Assembly (NCBI RefSeq): GCF_027579695.1
Contig: NC_083582.1
Span: forward strand, 33,683,464-33,747,463
Source: Neoarius graeffei
Lineage: Eukaryota > Chordata > Actinopteri > Siluriformes > Ariidae
Length of the DNA stretch: 64,000 bases
Direction of reading: 5' to 3'
This document shows, one piece after another, positions 34,044 to 46,633 of this stretch. Position numbers and translations under genes: made by a program. The notes beneath the pieces are model-generated. The model was not told the DNA's origin. It did not search any database and worked only from the letters and a program-made list of their open reading frames with translations. Each line of letters opens with the position of its first letter. The stretch's first letter is position 1.

Positions 34044-35653
34044 GGTACTTGGCTTGGCGGCCATATGAAACGTAAACACCATGGACAGCGGCCAAACTCA
34101 TAACTCTACAGACCGAAATACACGAAACCAAGTCCTACTAGGGTCTATTTTACCGATCTATGTTCAAGCATCATGCAAGTCTTCCTTCTCCTTGAATAAG
34201 ACCATGCATTCAACTGCCTTTTTGACATGACTGCATCGAAATACCACTTGCAACAATATTTCACGCACTCCATCAAGAAAAAAGTTAAACATGATGAACA
34301 CGGGCATACTGTTTTGAGCATACGATTTTTTAAAAAGAAACTAGCTACATCAAAGTCCTTCAATAAACCCATCCTTTAGCGCAAATGAGCTTAACCTAGT
34401 TCAAAGCATGACGCTAGCAGTAGCTGCATAAGGCAAAATCATGTGGGCCTTTCGTCAAGAACAAGCCACGGCGGGCAAACATTAATAATCAAGTGTCCTT
34501 ACCTTAAAACATTGTCTTGACCACAGAACTTCTCAAGTATTTCACTTAAATCCACACGGGTTAACAACACACCCAACACAGCTAGCGAGAAATGTGGATA
34601 TGCGCTAGCTTTGTATTGCTATTCCCCTCAGTATGCTTACTCTGTCTGCTGCCCGAACTGTGACAATTATAGGCTACAATCTTTTCATCAGTTTCTTCAG
34701 TAGATGCCGTTTTAGACATTTTATTATCCCTATCGAAATATGCTATTATACTAACAGGATTATAACTCAAATCACACGACACGTATTCAAATCACAACTG
34801 ATTTATTTTACTGTTGGACAGATCATAGCATATCTAGCCTAGCTGCACATAGCCTAGCTGCTGGTAGGCTGATAACTGATAAGTAGCTGATATTCTGAAC
34901 AGATTGGTGATCCTTACCTTAAAAAAGTCTGTGACTTTAGGCAACGATTCTATCATTACCTGCATCTCTCTCTTTTTTTTCCTTTTATGCGCCCTGCTAA
35001 CATGTGAACGCTTCATCTTTCAAAGCCTCTAAATTTGTGTCTCAGTAGTCTGTAGTCTGCAGTCTTTGGCGCGCTTTCGTGCGTGACGTTACATTTTGTT
35101 ACATTTTATTCTGGTACAGTTGTGGGTGTTCGTTTTGCGAACCACATCCACCATGTCTCTTACAGCAGGCTACTGTGCGCTCATTTATTTCTAACCTTAT
35201 TTCTATCCGTACATTAATGTAGGCCCACGATTCCGACAGTTTATTATTTTATTAATATTACAAGGCCCCTGATTGGCTGTGGCCCAGGGGCTTGAGCCCC
35301 CCGAAGCCCCCCCCTTAAAGTGCCGGTGCATGTCCGCCATCGTCTGTGTGAGACTCGCGCGCGCGACAACTGTTCTTCCCGTGATTCATTTCCAGAACGC
35401 ATTTCCCCTTCTCCGTTTTAGCCTTTTTTTATTTTTTATTTATTTATTTTTTTACTCAGTAACGGTTGTGATGTAAAATGTACCGAAGTACACTACTTAA
35501 AAGAAAACATACTTAAGTAAAAGTAAAAGTACACTCTTTAAAAATTACTTGAAAAAGTATAAGTACACAAAAAAGCTACTCAAGTACAGTAACGCGAGTA
35601 ATGTAATTCGTTACTTTCCACCTCTGCTAACAACAATTCGGATTGACAACAAG

Positions 35654-36505
35654 ATGACCACAAGACCTGCAAGAAACACAAAAAAGGACGAAAATACATC
35701 CAAAGACAGTGCGGCCGCTAGCCAAGTGAACATGGAAGCCATAGCTGCCATGCATGAAGAACTTCGAGCAGCTCTCTCGACTGACTTCAAATCTGCGATT
35801 TCAACACTTGAATCTAAACTGGACACAATTCGAGCGAAAGTTGATGACCACGACAAGCGGGTGATTTCCCTCGAGTCCAAAGCTACTGAAACCAGCGAGA
35901 TTATTAGGGCTCTCGAGGCTAGCTGCTTAGCTATGGCCGACGACATTGCTAAGCTACAAGCAAAAGTTATAGACTTAGAAGGACGAAGCAGAAGGAATAA
36001 CATTCGCATTTTTGGCCTTCCTGAGTCGATTGAGGGCTCTCGCCCAACTGATTTTTTTGCAGAACTTCTGGTGGAGGTATTGGGGGAAGGAGTTCTCACT
36101 TCAACACCTGAGCTGGACCGTGCCCACCGCGCACTCAAGCGTGGCACCGGGGATAGACCTCACTCGGTTGTCATCTGTTTCCACAAGTACCAGACCCGTG
36201 ACCTGGTGATACGCGAATCCCACAATCTTCGAGGCAAACTTCAGTACCGTGGCACTCCAATTCAGATCTTCGAAGACTACAGCCCTGATGTTCTGGAAAT
36301 GCGGTCTGAATACTGAGACGTTATGAAGGAACTGTACAGCCTTGGTCTCAAACCCTCTTTGCAATACCCAGCCAGGCTGTTTGTCACACTCGTAGGCGTG
36401 GGCAAGACGCGTCTTTACTCGGTCAAGGAAGCGGAGGACCTTGTGTCTAAACATCATCTTTCAAACCCGAATCAAAACAACACAGAGGATCTCATCTCAT
36501 CTCAT
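35654..36505 (+). pseudogene. L1 ORF1 protein, one stop
   Basis: Starts MTTRPARNTKKDEN. It has a long coiled coil (about residues 30-120, heptads in IAAMHEELRAALS ... IAKLQAKVIDLEGR), then the RRM-like part RRNNIRIFGLPES and DRAHRAL. A TGA at 36,314 replaces an Arg codon; the frame continues DVMKELYSLGLKPSLQYPAR to 36,488. ORF1 proteins bind L1 RNA as trimers. Confidence 0.8.
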
Positions 36506-36870
36506 TATCTCTAGCCACTTTATCCTGTTCTACCGGGTCGCAGGCAAGCTGGAGCCTATCCCAGCTGACTACGGGTGAAAGGCGGGGTACACCCTGGACA
36601 AGTCGCCAGGTCATCACAGGGCTGACACATAGACACAGACAACCATTCACACTCACATTCACACCTACGGTCAATTTAGAGTCACCAGTTAACCTAACCT
36701 GCATGTCTTTTGACTGTGGGGGAAACCGGAGCACCCGGAGGAAACCCACGCGGACACGAGGAGAACATGCAAACTCCACACAGAAAGGCCCTCGCCGGCC
36801 ACGGGGCTCGAGCCCGGACCTTCTTGCTGTGAGGCAACAGCGCTAACCACTACACCACCGTGCCGCCCCC
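36491..36870 (-). mobile_element. tRNA-derived SINE copy 6
   Basis: Reverse orientation; target duplication CAACACAGAGGAT (36478-36490, 36871-36883). It landed in the last codons of L1 ORF1. Confidence 0.93.
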
Positions 36871-37575
36871 CAACACAGAGGATACAAGATAAATATCCTT
36901 TTGCACACATCTTCACTGTGCCTTGTAGACTGTTATGGAACTTTAAAACACCCAACCTTGAGTTCGTATTTCAATAGTTAGCTTGTCTCTACATGCGAGG
37001 CGTCCTTGTTGATTAGGCTTTTTTGTGTAAATGAAACAAGTAGATGCTCTTAAATTAGTAACTTAGAACTGGTTAAAAAGTGATTGTGTTTTTCAAATGT
37101 TTAAGCACTAAATGTGTTTTTCAATGTTATGTTAAGCTGCACGAAATTGCCACTGCACCCTAGTTTATATAATCACTACTGCTAGTCCTTTTTTCATTTC
37201 ATTCAATCTTTTTTAACGGGACTACAACGCGACACTCATATTTACGAGGCAGGTCTCCCAAATATTGTTGATGGCAACACTGTTCTATTTGTTGTATGCT
37301 GTTTGTTACCTGTTAACTATAACTAATAACTTAATAGTACGTTGTGGGGCAGACTTATCAGCCAGGTGGGCTACGAGTGTGAGACAGAAGAGTCTTAGAA
37401 ATGCCTTTTAGTAGTTGTAGCTGCCATTTGGGCAGTCTTCAGACTAGGGACAACTGGGATATGGGTTTTGTATGTATTTTATGTTTTTTATGTTTTCCTT
37501 TATTTCTCTCTCTTTGCCAGCACTTTTTAATATTCTTAATGACAGTGTATATATTTTGCTTTATAAACATAGAGA

Positions 37576-40500
37576 GTGACACATGCTAAAAATGTAGCTC
37601 AGGTGCACAGAGGGGGTTACTACTTTGTTAGTTGGAATGTCAAGGGCCTTGGTCATGTTATAAAACGAGCAAAGGTATTTTCTCACCTGAAGTCCCTGTG
37701 CGCAGATATAATATTTCTCCAGGAAACACACATCAAGCATACTTCTAAAGGGAAACTTAAGGTGGGCTGGGTAGATCAACTGTATGAAGCAAACTTCTCT
37801 ACCAAAGCAAGGGGGGTAGCAATTTTAATTAGGAAAAATATCCCCTTTATTAAGTCCTCAGTAATAAATGATCCCAATGGTAGATTTGTAATAGTAGCTG
37901 GAACCTTAAACTCTGTACCTACAACATTAGTAAACCTCTATGCACCTAACTTTGACAACCCTGATTTTTTCCAAAAGGTTTTTAATATGATTCCAGATTT
38001 TTTCAGCACAAATGTTATAATTGGAGGAGACTTTAATTGCGTACTTGATCCCCTGCTGGACAAACAGTTCTCCAAAGCCCTTCAAAAATCTAATTCATGC
38101 ATCCGCCTTAATACTTTGATGGAAAACCTTAACTTAGTTGACGTGTGGCGTCTCCATCACCCAACTGCAAGAGACTACTCCTTTTTCTCTCCAGTGCATA
38201 AAGCATATTCTCGCATCAATTATTTTTTAGTGGACTCCAAATTACTATCAGCTTTAGACTCAGCAACCTATCACCCTATAGTGATTTCAGACCATGCGCC
38301 TATGTCCATGGTACTAAAAATAGGCTCTGCAAGAGCAGCCTGTAATCAATGGCGTTTTGACTCTACTTAACGATGAACAGTTTACTGACTTTCTTCAAAA
38401 TCAGATCTCACTCTTTATTTCTGAAAATGACACAGGCGATGTAAATGACACAACCTTGTGGGAGGCATTCAAGGCAGTAATCAGGGGCCACATCATAGCT
38501 TATGTATCCAGGCAAAGAAGAGCTGAAGCCAAGAGGCTGGAAGATTTAAATAGGGACCTATCTATTCAGGAAGACCTCTATAAGACAACCCCCAATGACA
38601 GTACTCTTGAAAAAATTACAAGCTTAAAATATGAATATAACACCATCCTCTCTCAAAGAGTTCGCACGCTACTTGTGAGAACACAACAAAAATACTTTGA
38701 GCTTGGTGATAAGCCCCACAGGCTCCTAGCAAGGCAATTGTGACACTCTCAGGGTACCTGTGCAATACACAAAATAAAGGATAAACAAGGCAAGCTCATA
38801 ACAGATCCACAAAAAATAAACAAAGCATTTGTTTCCTTTTATGAAGAACTATACCAATCTAAAGTTAAATCCTCCGACTTACAGAAAATGAATGATTTTC
38901 TAGAGAAGAGCCAGCTTCCTAAACTTAATAAAGAAGCTTATGAATCAATAGAAGCCCCCATTACCTTGGAGGAAATCCAGTCTGCCATATCTCAATTCCC
39001 TAACAACAAAGCCCCTGGCCCTGACGGGTTTACCATTGAAATCTATAAAAAAAATACTTATCTGACTTAGCCCCCTTGTTGCTGCGAATGTTTGCCCACT
39101 CAAAAGAAACAGCAGAACTGCCACCTTCACTATATAATGCCAACATTACACTCATCCCCAAAAAAGACAGGGACCCACTGGACATGGCGTCATATCGTCC
39201 AATATCTCTCCTGCAGATGGAAACAAAAATTCTTAGTAAGGTGTTGGCTAATCGACTCCGAAAACACATAGCTAGTCTTATACATCCTGATCAAACTGGC
39301 TTTGTCCCGGGTAGGCAAATATATTTCAACCTGCGCCGCTTATTCAATATAATTTACAATAAGCAGAAGGAGGAGTCTGTGGTTATAGCGTTAGACGCAG
39401 AAAAGGCGTTTGATTTTTTGGAAAGGGAGTACATGTTCACCACCTTAAAATACTTTGATTTTGGTCCTGAATTTATTAGATGGATTCAAATCATCTATGC
39501 TCATCCTCAAGCTTCAATAATCACAAATGGCGACATTTCAGAATCATTTCCTCTTCATAGGGGTGTACGTCAAGGTTGCTCTTGCTCACCCTACCTATTC
39601 AACCTGGCTCTAGAGGCACTAGCCAGCCAAATAAGATCAAAACAGGAGATAGCCCCGATTGATATTTTGGGGGTCAAGAATAAGATATCCCTGTTTGCGG
39701 ACGACATTACTTTATTCATCTCTCGCCCTAAATCCTCTATTCCTCCTCTACTACAGCTCATTGACACATTTGGTAGCTTCTCAGGATACAAGATCAACTG
39801 GAACAAGAGTGAACTAATGCCCATATCTGACAAAGTAGATCTTAATTTCCTCCGTACAACTGCTTTTAAAATTGCAACAGACAAATTCAAATCCCTTGGC
39901 ATAATAGTAACACGTGATCATCGAAAGCTCCTCTCTAGTAATTGGGAATCCAAACTGCAACAATTCAAACAGAATATTCAATTTTGGAACACATTGCTCA
40001 TCTCTATGGTGGGACGCATCAATGCCATAAAAATGGTTGTCCTTCCTCGATTTCTTTACATTTTTCAAAATCTCCCTGTATTCATCCCCCTCTACTTCTT
40101 TAAAGAACTTGACTCAATCATATCTTCCTTCATTTGGAACAATAAACTACCTGGAATTTCTAAACAACATTTAGTGAAATCAAGGGCAGAAGGAGGCTTC
40201 AGCCTGCCCCACTTTAAACTTTACTACTGGGCGGCAAACTTGAATGTTTTACTGCATTGGCACAGTGCCCTTCCAATGGCCCATTACAATCAAGATGATG
40301 CCCCCATGTGGCTTCAGATGGAAGTATTTTCATGTGGGCCCACCTCTCTCCCTGCCCTGCTTAACAACCCTCCTAAAGTTAAAATACCTTCTTATATTAA
40401 AAGCCCTGTTATACTTCATTCCCTTAAAATTTGGAAACAAATCCAATATTTTCTAGATTTGCCCAAAGTCTATATAGACAGTCCAATCTGTCATAATCAT

Positions 40501-41407
40501 GCATTCTCTCCTGCCTTAATGGATCCAGTCTTTTCCAAGTAGAGAGCCAATGACATTTTTTTGTATACAGGACCTGTACTATGAAGGGTGTCTAGTTTCC
40601 TTTCAGCATCTCCAACAATTGTATGACCTACCATCCTCACACTTTTTCAGGTTCCTTCAAATCAGACATTTTATCAGAACTCATATACCACAGTATGAGC
40701 ATACACCCCAACACAATATTCTGGACAGTCTTATGCGTCTTACTCCAGGTAACAGAGGTACAATCTCCACTCTGTATGGCATATTGGTGGCCCATCAAAA
40801 AGTGTCCACTGATAAAGTCAAAAATAGTTGGAAACAGGAACTTGGAATAGAACTCTGCACAACAGTATGGGAGGGCATTCTAGACATGATTCATAGCACT
40901 TCAATAAACTCCAGACACTCTTTGTTACAGTTTAAGGTCCACAGGCTTCACTTCTCCAAAGCCAGGCTACATAGTATTTACCCTAACACATCTCCATTAT
41001 GTGACAAATGTAAACAGCAAACAGGGACTCTGACGCATCAGTTCTGGGGATGCCCTAAATTGACTCTTTTCTGGTCTCTCATATTTGACTATATCTCAAA
41101 AGCATTCCACAAAACTATTGCATCTGACCCACTCCTTGCCATTTTTGGCTCTGTAGAATACAATCCCAACATCAGTGGCTATGTAGGACAAGCTATTTCC
41201 CTCTGCACTCTCTTGGCTAAACGCCTCATTCTGCAACATTGGAAATCAGAAGCCTGCCCTCTGTTCCAGCAATGGCTTAGGGATCTGGGCAGTGTCTTGC
41301 ACTTAGAACGGTTACACTATAACAACACAGGTAGGGAGAGAGCCTTCTTCAAAACTTGGCAGCCACTGCTGGATAAATGGTCAGAAACCCAGGCTGCTGA
41401 CCCCTAG
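37576..41407 (+). pseudogene. L1 ORF2 endonuclease-reverse transcriptase, several breaks
   Basis: Endonuclease 37,600-38,340: VSWNVKGLG, FLQETHIKH, IIGGDFNCVLD and ISDHAPMSM. RT 39,076-40,542: YRPISLLQMETKI, TGFVPGRQI, VIALDAEKAFDFLE, GVRQGCSCSPYLFN and LFADDITLFIS. C-terminal part 40,550-41,407 with a zinc-knuckle-like CDKCKQQTGTLTHQFWGC. Breaks: frameshift near 38,360, stops near 38,741 and 39,068, and a frame change near 40,542. Between them the frames are long and open. Confidence 0.85.
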
Positions 41408-41873
41408 CTCCTGAGCTCTCTTTATTCCTTTTTTTTCCATTATCACAGTCTGACTTTTCACTGTCTTACCACTGTACATCTTTATCTGGCTGGCTCTCTT
41501 TGTTCTGTTTCTCTTTTGCTTTTTGCTTTTTTTCTTTCTTTCCCAGTTGCTATTCTTGTGGGGTTGGCTGGGGTTGTTGTTCTATGTTTTTCTTTCTGTG
41601 TATAACCAAAATTAGGAAGGGATATGTTGTATATTGATATTCTGTAAAATCTCTTTCTTTCCTTCAATAAACATTATTCATAAAAAAAAAAAGAGCGGTA
41701 ACAGGCGGGCTGCTCACTGCTCATCTGGCCACCCCCACTCCTCTTCAAACCACTTGAACAGGTCCATAAATGCCTCCGGGTCGTTGTGCGGCCCCATCAT
41801 GGTGAGGGTGACGTGTGGGAATCCTGTGGACTCTGGGGCTGATGCACCTGCAGGGTTGATGAGATGCAGGAGC

Positions 41874-42996
41874 TAGAGGTCTGCGCAGGTCGGATTTTTC
41901 AGTCCCGCTCCCGCCCACGCCCGCATTGTGCAGTCCCACTCCCGCCCGCAAAGAATTATGATTTTCAGTCCCGCTCCCACCCGCACCCACAAAGAATTAT
42001 GATTTTCATTCCCGCTCCCGCCCGCGCCTGCCATATTTTGTCCCACTCCCGCCCGCAAATCCCACATGATGCAGACGTTTGCGTTATTTCTCAGGAAAGT
42101 TCTTGTCTTACCGCCCCCTACTTTGAGTGGATTTGAGCATAAATATCTACAGCTCACGTTTATTATTTACCTTGTTTCTGATTTCAGCATGTAGTGTCTC
42201 TAATAATAATAATAAGTGCTGTCAAGCAATTAAAATATTTAATAGCAAATCACACATTTTTGTCACAGGAGAAACCATTGTAATTCTCTGATCAGCATAA
42301 AAAAGTGAATGGGCTTGCTTTGTACCAATGTTTTTTTTTTTTATTGCAAAGCGGAGCTAGCAAGAGAATCATGAGTGAACAACTCTAATCAGAGAGACAG
42401 GTTACACAGTGACGGTAGGCTTGACTCAATGCTATCCCAGGAATCCTTCCTGTAATATGCAAATTTGGCCGCCTCTGATTGGACAGCCAAATTTGCATAT
42501 TACAGGAAGGATTTCTGGGATAGCATTGAGTCAAGCCTACCATCACTGTGTACCTGTCTCTCTGATTAGAGTTGTAGACTAACGCAAGCAGTACATCACT
42601 TCACTCATGGTTCTCTTGCTAGCTGGGTGTGAACGGCAAGTCATTAGAGTGATCAAAGGATTGCCTGTTAGGGTGATCAATGGCAAATTTAAGATGCTAT
42701 TCCTCACTCAATCTGGCAATCTGACTCTCTCTCTGCAAATTTAGGCATCTTAAAATGTTTTTATTAATGCTGAATAAAATATCCAGCACAAATTATATAT
42801 GATAGACATAAATTAATAATTTATAACTTTTATTTCAAACATGTCTTTAGTTAGCGGGACTGCAGCTTATCACCACTCCCACCCGCGCCCGCATATGTGC
42901 ACTTCCGGTCGCGCCCGCAATGAGCTTTCAAAATTTGTCCCGCGCCGCACTGCTTTGCGGCGGGTCCCGCAAGTCCCGCGGGAGTGCAGGGCTCTA
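41874..42996. mobile_element. Non-autonomous hAT-like element with CCCGC repeats
   Basis: Inverted ends TAGAGGTCTGCGCAGG / complement TAGAGCCCTGCACTCC and a perfect 8-bp duplication GCAGGAGC (41866-41873, 42997-43004). Terminal regions are full of CCCGCTCCCGCCCGC-type repeats. A large foldback lies inside (42,354-42,625). No transposase. It is inserted in gag of the older Gmr1-like element. Confidence 0.8.
42354..42625. repeat. Foldback inverted repeat within hAT-like MITE
   Basis: Inner arms 42,380-42,468 and 42,487-42,574 (89 and 88 bp, very few mismatches) surround an 18-bp spacer. A second arm pair (GCTAGCAAGAGAA-CATGAGTGA and its complement near 42,600) lies outside with unequal spacing. 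Transcripts could form a long hairpin. Confidence 0.9.
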
Positions 42997-43193
42997 GCAG
43001 GAGCACCTGGCGGTCTCCCTGTTGGGCCCATAGCAGAGCCTTAAAGTGCCACTTCTGCTCCATCCTCATTGCAACCAGTGTCTGGTGCTGGTGCTGGTTC
43101 TGGTGGGTAGCAGCGAGGGCATGAATCAGTTCACTAAACGGGGAGGACTCCATGGCAACAGCTCTTTTCCAGTGTCCCGGGTGTCAGCACCAG

Positions 43194-43528
43194 TGTAACG
43201 ACTTCCCTAATACAGTGGACACTGGAACAGGCAGGCGGGATCAAGGTCACTTTCGTTTTTATTTTTATAACTCTAAGATAACACACCAAACACGCTTTTC
43301 AGCAGTTTCACAATAATAAGCTGTGTGCCACTGCACAGACGTGACATCAGTCAGGGGAAGAGATCCTCACGCTCTGCTGTTCTCCCCTTTTATCTGCTCG
43401 TCACTGCACACAAACACACACACAGACAGCACATTAATTTACAGCAAGTGCTTCCACTTTGCCACTCACCTTCCCTGGCCTCAATCTCCATTCACAAACC
43501 GGTGCTTGACCACACCCCTGCTGCCACA
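43194..43528 (-). repeat. 5' LTR of older Gmr1-like element
   Basis: 335 bp. It carries a short segment around 43,425-43,445 that is absent from the 29.6 kb partner. Confidence 0.88.
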
Positions 43529-43891
43529 ATGCCATAATAATTTGGCATAAGATATTTATATCTACATTAATTTTTGTATTAATTTCGCACAAGAGTGTCA
43601 CACCTGCATGCCTTGGCTACTGCATCAGATAGACTCTCGGGTGCACTCCGGACAGTGCGCGCATGCCGTAAATGATTCACACCTGCACAGGATTAAGGCA
43701 CAATGAGCGCGCCTATAGAGTGCTCTGAGATGATGCTAAAAATAGTAACACTGCGGTCTGCGTGGCCATCTTGGAAGTCACTCGCTCCAGAGTGCTCATA
43801 GAGTACACATCATAGAGTACACATCGTACCGATTCGTTTCCGCGTTAGAGGGCTTAGAAGCTTGGATTTTTTAAGAATTTAGACATCTGAA

Positions 43892-44128
43892 GTGATGGAG
43901 CACTACTGTGAAAGTTTGGATAAGCAGGCACGGGAGCGTTATGCTGAGAAGGTACGTTTCATTGGGAATGTAGATCCATACACTGTTAGTGAGAAGGAAT
44001 GGAAAGCTGACCCCAGCTTGTTGCCGCATGTGACATACATCGATCTTGTGAACTATCTAGTGTTTCACCCAAGTCCATTTTGTGAACTAAAGCATGTGTA
44101 CATAAACATTACTAGGCCTAGATCTTAA
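43892..44128 (+). pseudogene. YqaJ/SWIM-family N-terminal segment, copy 1
   Basis: Frame begins MEHYCESLDKQARERYAEKV and continues VDPYTVSEKEWKADPSLLPH, VTYIDLVNYLVFHPSPF. From memory this resembles the N-terminal part of fish proteins that carry SWIM zinc-finger and YqaJ exonuclease domains. Neither of those domains is present here. It may end at a splice donor near 44,097. Related to 62,117-62,381 by RERY-x2-K, D-L and Y-V/L-V spacing. Function unknown; family assignment tentative. Confidence 0.5.
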
Positions 44129-44281
44129 ATGCCATTTGATGCAACAATGCACTGCAGTAGACATAAGCTACCTAATGTGATAAATATATCCATTAATCAT
44201 TGCTGAAAGTACATAGAAAAGATAATAGTTTGTATCACATTCATTTTAGTAACTATGAAATTCAAGACAATTTAACCTACC

Positions 44282-46365
44282 TGTCACAAAGTGATCAGAA
44301 CAAATCCGGATGCAGTCAAGTTGTCCTAAATTTGATCGGTTAATGGCAGCCAGCCACTGTCATCTCCTCCGCTCGCTTTTCTCCTGTGCTGCAATTCCCT
44401 GGTTAGTCACGACTTTAGGGAGTCTGTGGAAGCTTTTGCCACCCTTTTCCCCCCCGCTACTACAGCCAACAATGACACACGTATTCGGCATTGTCACCCC
44501 TTTTTGCTTTGCTGAACAACAACAATGCACTGACACAGCGACCTTTGACTTCCAATATGGCTGCCGCTGGGTTCGCGCTGACCTCGAAGCACTCTATATA
44601 AAAACTGTGAAAGCACACTTACTTTGCAAAGTATTGAGTTGTGTTGCTGACACATTACCGAGCCTTATTTCCTTGTTTGATTTCCTGTTTCTCGTCTTTG
44701 ATTCTGCCTAGTCTACGATAGCTTGTTTGTGCCTTGCTCTACCTCAGGGGTCATCAAACTACGGCCCGCGGGCCGACTCCGGCCCGCCGCCCCCCTTTGA
44801 CCGGCCCCCCAGCCCCTCTGCCCCCCACCACTTGAACCGGCTCTATGAGGCAATCCCCAAAAGTGGTTATGGCCTATTTTTTTAAATTGCTTTTTGGCAA
44901 ATAATAACAACATGTCTGCATCTTGTATTTTGTTGATTTTATCAATTAAAATTGATATTTAGTTCTAAAATGAACTATTCATATTTTCCGAATTTTCGTC
45001 ATATGCTCGCGATCAAGCAGTGACAGGCAGTGCACGCGCAGAGAACTGTCAGTGTTCAGGACAGCAAAATGGCTGGCGGTCAGCGAAAAGCTGACAAAGA
45101 GTGCAGAGTTTTTAAACAACAGTGGACCACCAATTATTTTTTCGTTCAGTGTAAGGACCATGCGGTTTGTCTTGTATGTAAAGAAAGTGTGTCAGTTTTC
45201 AAAGAATATAATCTGCGTCGTCACTACGAAACCCGCCACAAAGAGTATGCTAGTTTGCGAAGGCAAACAAGAGAAGACAGGATTCGGAGGATGAAATGCG
45301 GACTGGCTGCACAACAGAATGTATTCCTTCGCCAAACCCAGATCAACCAGGCTGCTGTCCGAACTAGCTATAAGGTAGCTCACCTACTAGCTACCCATGG
45401 AAAGCCGTTTACTGATGGGGACTTTGTTAAAGTATGCATGCTTGCTGTGGCCGAGGAGGTGTGTCCCGACAAGAAGGATGCGCTCAACACGGTGAGTCTC
45501 TCCGCACCTACTATGACCAGGCGAACCGAAGATTTGGGGGACAACGTGTATGACCAGCTGAATGAGAAAGCATCAGAATTCGAGTTTTTTGCTTTGGCCA
45601 TGGATGAGAGCAATGACGTGCAGGACACAGCACAACTGCTGTGATCTATTGATCTATTGCTCATATTATTATAATTTCACTGTTTTTTAAAATGTATTTA
45701 TTTTATAGGCCTATTTATTTGACCTTTATTAAGTGCTGCACACAATTATTATTAATATTATTAATAATATCAACAGGCCTACCTACAATTTATAATTTTC
45801 CACTCACCTTTGCCAGTGTCAATCACCTCAACTAGGCAGATGTTTCTTACCTTGACAGCTTTGATGTTATTTTTATTAGAAAATAAATAAATGGAATATC
45901 TGTGGTATTTCAAATTAAAACAAAGTGTGAAGACTCGATTACTACTTTTGCAAACCACTAGTAAAGATAAACAAATATGTGCCAGGAATCAAGTGTTAAT
46001 ATAGTAGTGGGGATATAGTAGTGTTGATATAGTAGTGGGGATATAGTAGTGGGGATATAGTAGTGTGGATGGCTGTGCCAGGCTAGTAATCTCTACTACA
46101 CAATGAGGCCTGCTGGTGGTCATATTTGTCTGGGTCATACAATTCTATGTTATATAGCTGACCCGGCCCCCCCATCACAGTCAGGAACGACAATGTGGCC
46201 CCCAGAGAAAAAAGTTTGGTGACCCCTGCTCTACCTATTGCCTGTTTCACTGTTTTATGATTTTGCCTGCTGTTTTGGATTGTTTATCTGTCTTCACTTG
46301 TATTAATAAACACACCTTCTGCACTTACATCCATCTCTCAACCATCTCTGACAGAATACTTCACA
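44282..46365 (+). mobile_element. Solo LTR split by a hAT element
   Basis: About 590 bp without the insertion. It begins TGTCACAAAGTG and ends near TACTTCACA, with a TATA-like CTATATAAAAAC at 44,595 and AATAAA at 46,305. Flanks CTACC / CTCCC are a near-match 5-bp duplication. No internal region is next to it, so it is a solo LTR; probably Ty3/gypsy, family unresolved. Confidence 0.55.
44745..46228 (+). mobile_element. Charlie-type hAT element, internally deleted
   Basis: Ends CAGGGGTCATCAAACT / complement CAGGGGTCACCAAACT with a perfect 8-bp duplication CTCTACCT (44737-44744, 46229-46236). The frame 45,069-45,644 starts MAGGQRKADKECRVF and holds a BED-like finger (CLVCKESVSVFKEYNLRRHYETRH) and the start of the core (FFALAMDESNDVQDTAQL). 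The rest of the catalytic domain is missing. The closest host relatives are GTF2IRD2- and ZBED-type genes derived from hATs. A 15-bp minisatellite (GATATAGTAGTGGGG units) lies at 45,997-46,070. Confidence 0.85.
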
Positions 46366-46633
46366 CTCCCTGACAAAGAGAATGCACATTCACCTGTTCA
46401 TACGTCATGTTCAGGAGCAAGCTAATGTTAATGGCACTAAAAAACAGCCACTGTCAAATGGTGCGGTTGGAGTGTTGGACTCGACTCAGACTCAACTCGG
46501 ATCAATAGTGGACTCGACTCGGACTCGACTCGAAATTTTCCTTTATGACTTGGACTTGACTCTGACTTGAATACCAGGGACTCGAGACTGGACTCGGACT
46601 CAAGGTTTAGTGACTCGACTACAACACTGATGG

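Larger units (their letters stand above)
31885..35626 (-). mobile_element. BED-type hAT element, interrupted
   Basis: The 35,626 end reads, as complement, CAGAGGTGGAAAGTAACG followed by the AAGTA/ACTTTT-rich run typical of a common fish hAT family (35,480-35,626). A BED zinc-finger exon lies at 31,921-32,135. A SINE (32,262-32,632) and a 5'-truncated LINE (33,003-34,043) are inserted. The 31.9 kb boundary inside the LTR element is uncertain. No catalytic domain is visible. Confidence 0.65.
35627..41694 (+). mobile_element. L1-type LINE, about 6 kb, with poly(A)
   Basis: Order: ORF1 (35,654-36,505), spacer, ORF2 (37,576-41,407) and a 3' UTR with AATAAA just before an A run at 41,683-41,693. 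ORF1 plus APE-RT ORF2 and poly(A) are hallmarks of the L1/Tx1 group. A SINE is inserted at the end of ORF1. It lies where gag of the LTR element should continue, and part of gag is missing, so deletion accompanied the rearrangement. Confidence 0.85.
29577..43528 (-). mobile_element. Older Gmr1-like Ty3/gypsy LTR element with nested insertions
   Basis: LTRs at 29577-29893 and 43194-43528 (TG...CA) are flanked by a 5-bp duplication ATGCC (29572-29576, 43529-43533). On the minus strand gag lies at about 43.15-41.7 kb, protease text near 31.7-31.5 kb, integrase at about 31.1-30.85 kb, RT at about 30.75-30.3 kb and RNase H at about 30.25-29.93 kb, again with integrase ahead of RT. A BED-type hAT, an L1-type LINE, SINEs and a MITE interrupt it. 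LTRs differ by many substitutions and indels, so it is clearly older than the 8.8 kb copy and heavily broken. Confidence 0.88.
29388..46633. mobile_element. hAT-like element with GAGTC-rich ends
   Basis: The ends are inverted repeats: left CAGGTTTGTAGTACTCGAGT and right complement CAGTGTTGTAGTCGAGTC. Both ends continue as irregular GACTCGGACTTGAGTC-type repeats (29,395-29,530 and 46,470-46,620). Flanks ACAGAGAC / ATGGAGAC are an imperfect 8-bp target duplication, which suggests hAT. Interior sequence belonging to it is unclear beyond the ends; the LTR element at 29,577 sits inside. No recognisable hAT transposase of its own remains. Confidence 0.6.

Noticed and set aside
45069-45644. Host zinc-finger gene of GTF2IRD2/ZBED type
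   Set aside because: It lies between matching hAT ends with a perfect 8-bp target duplication and lacks the rest of the protein.
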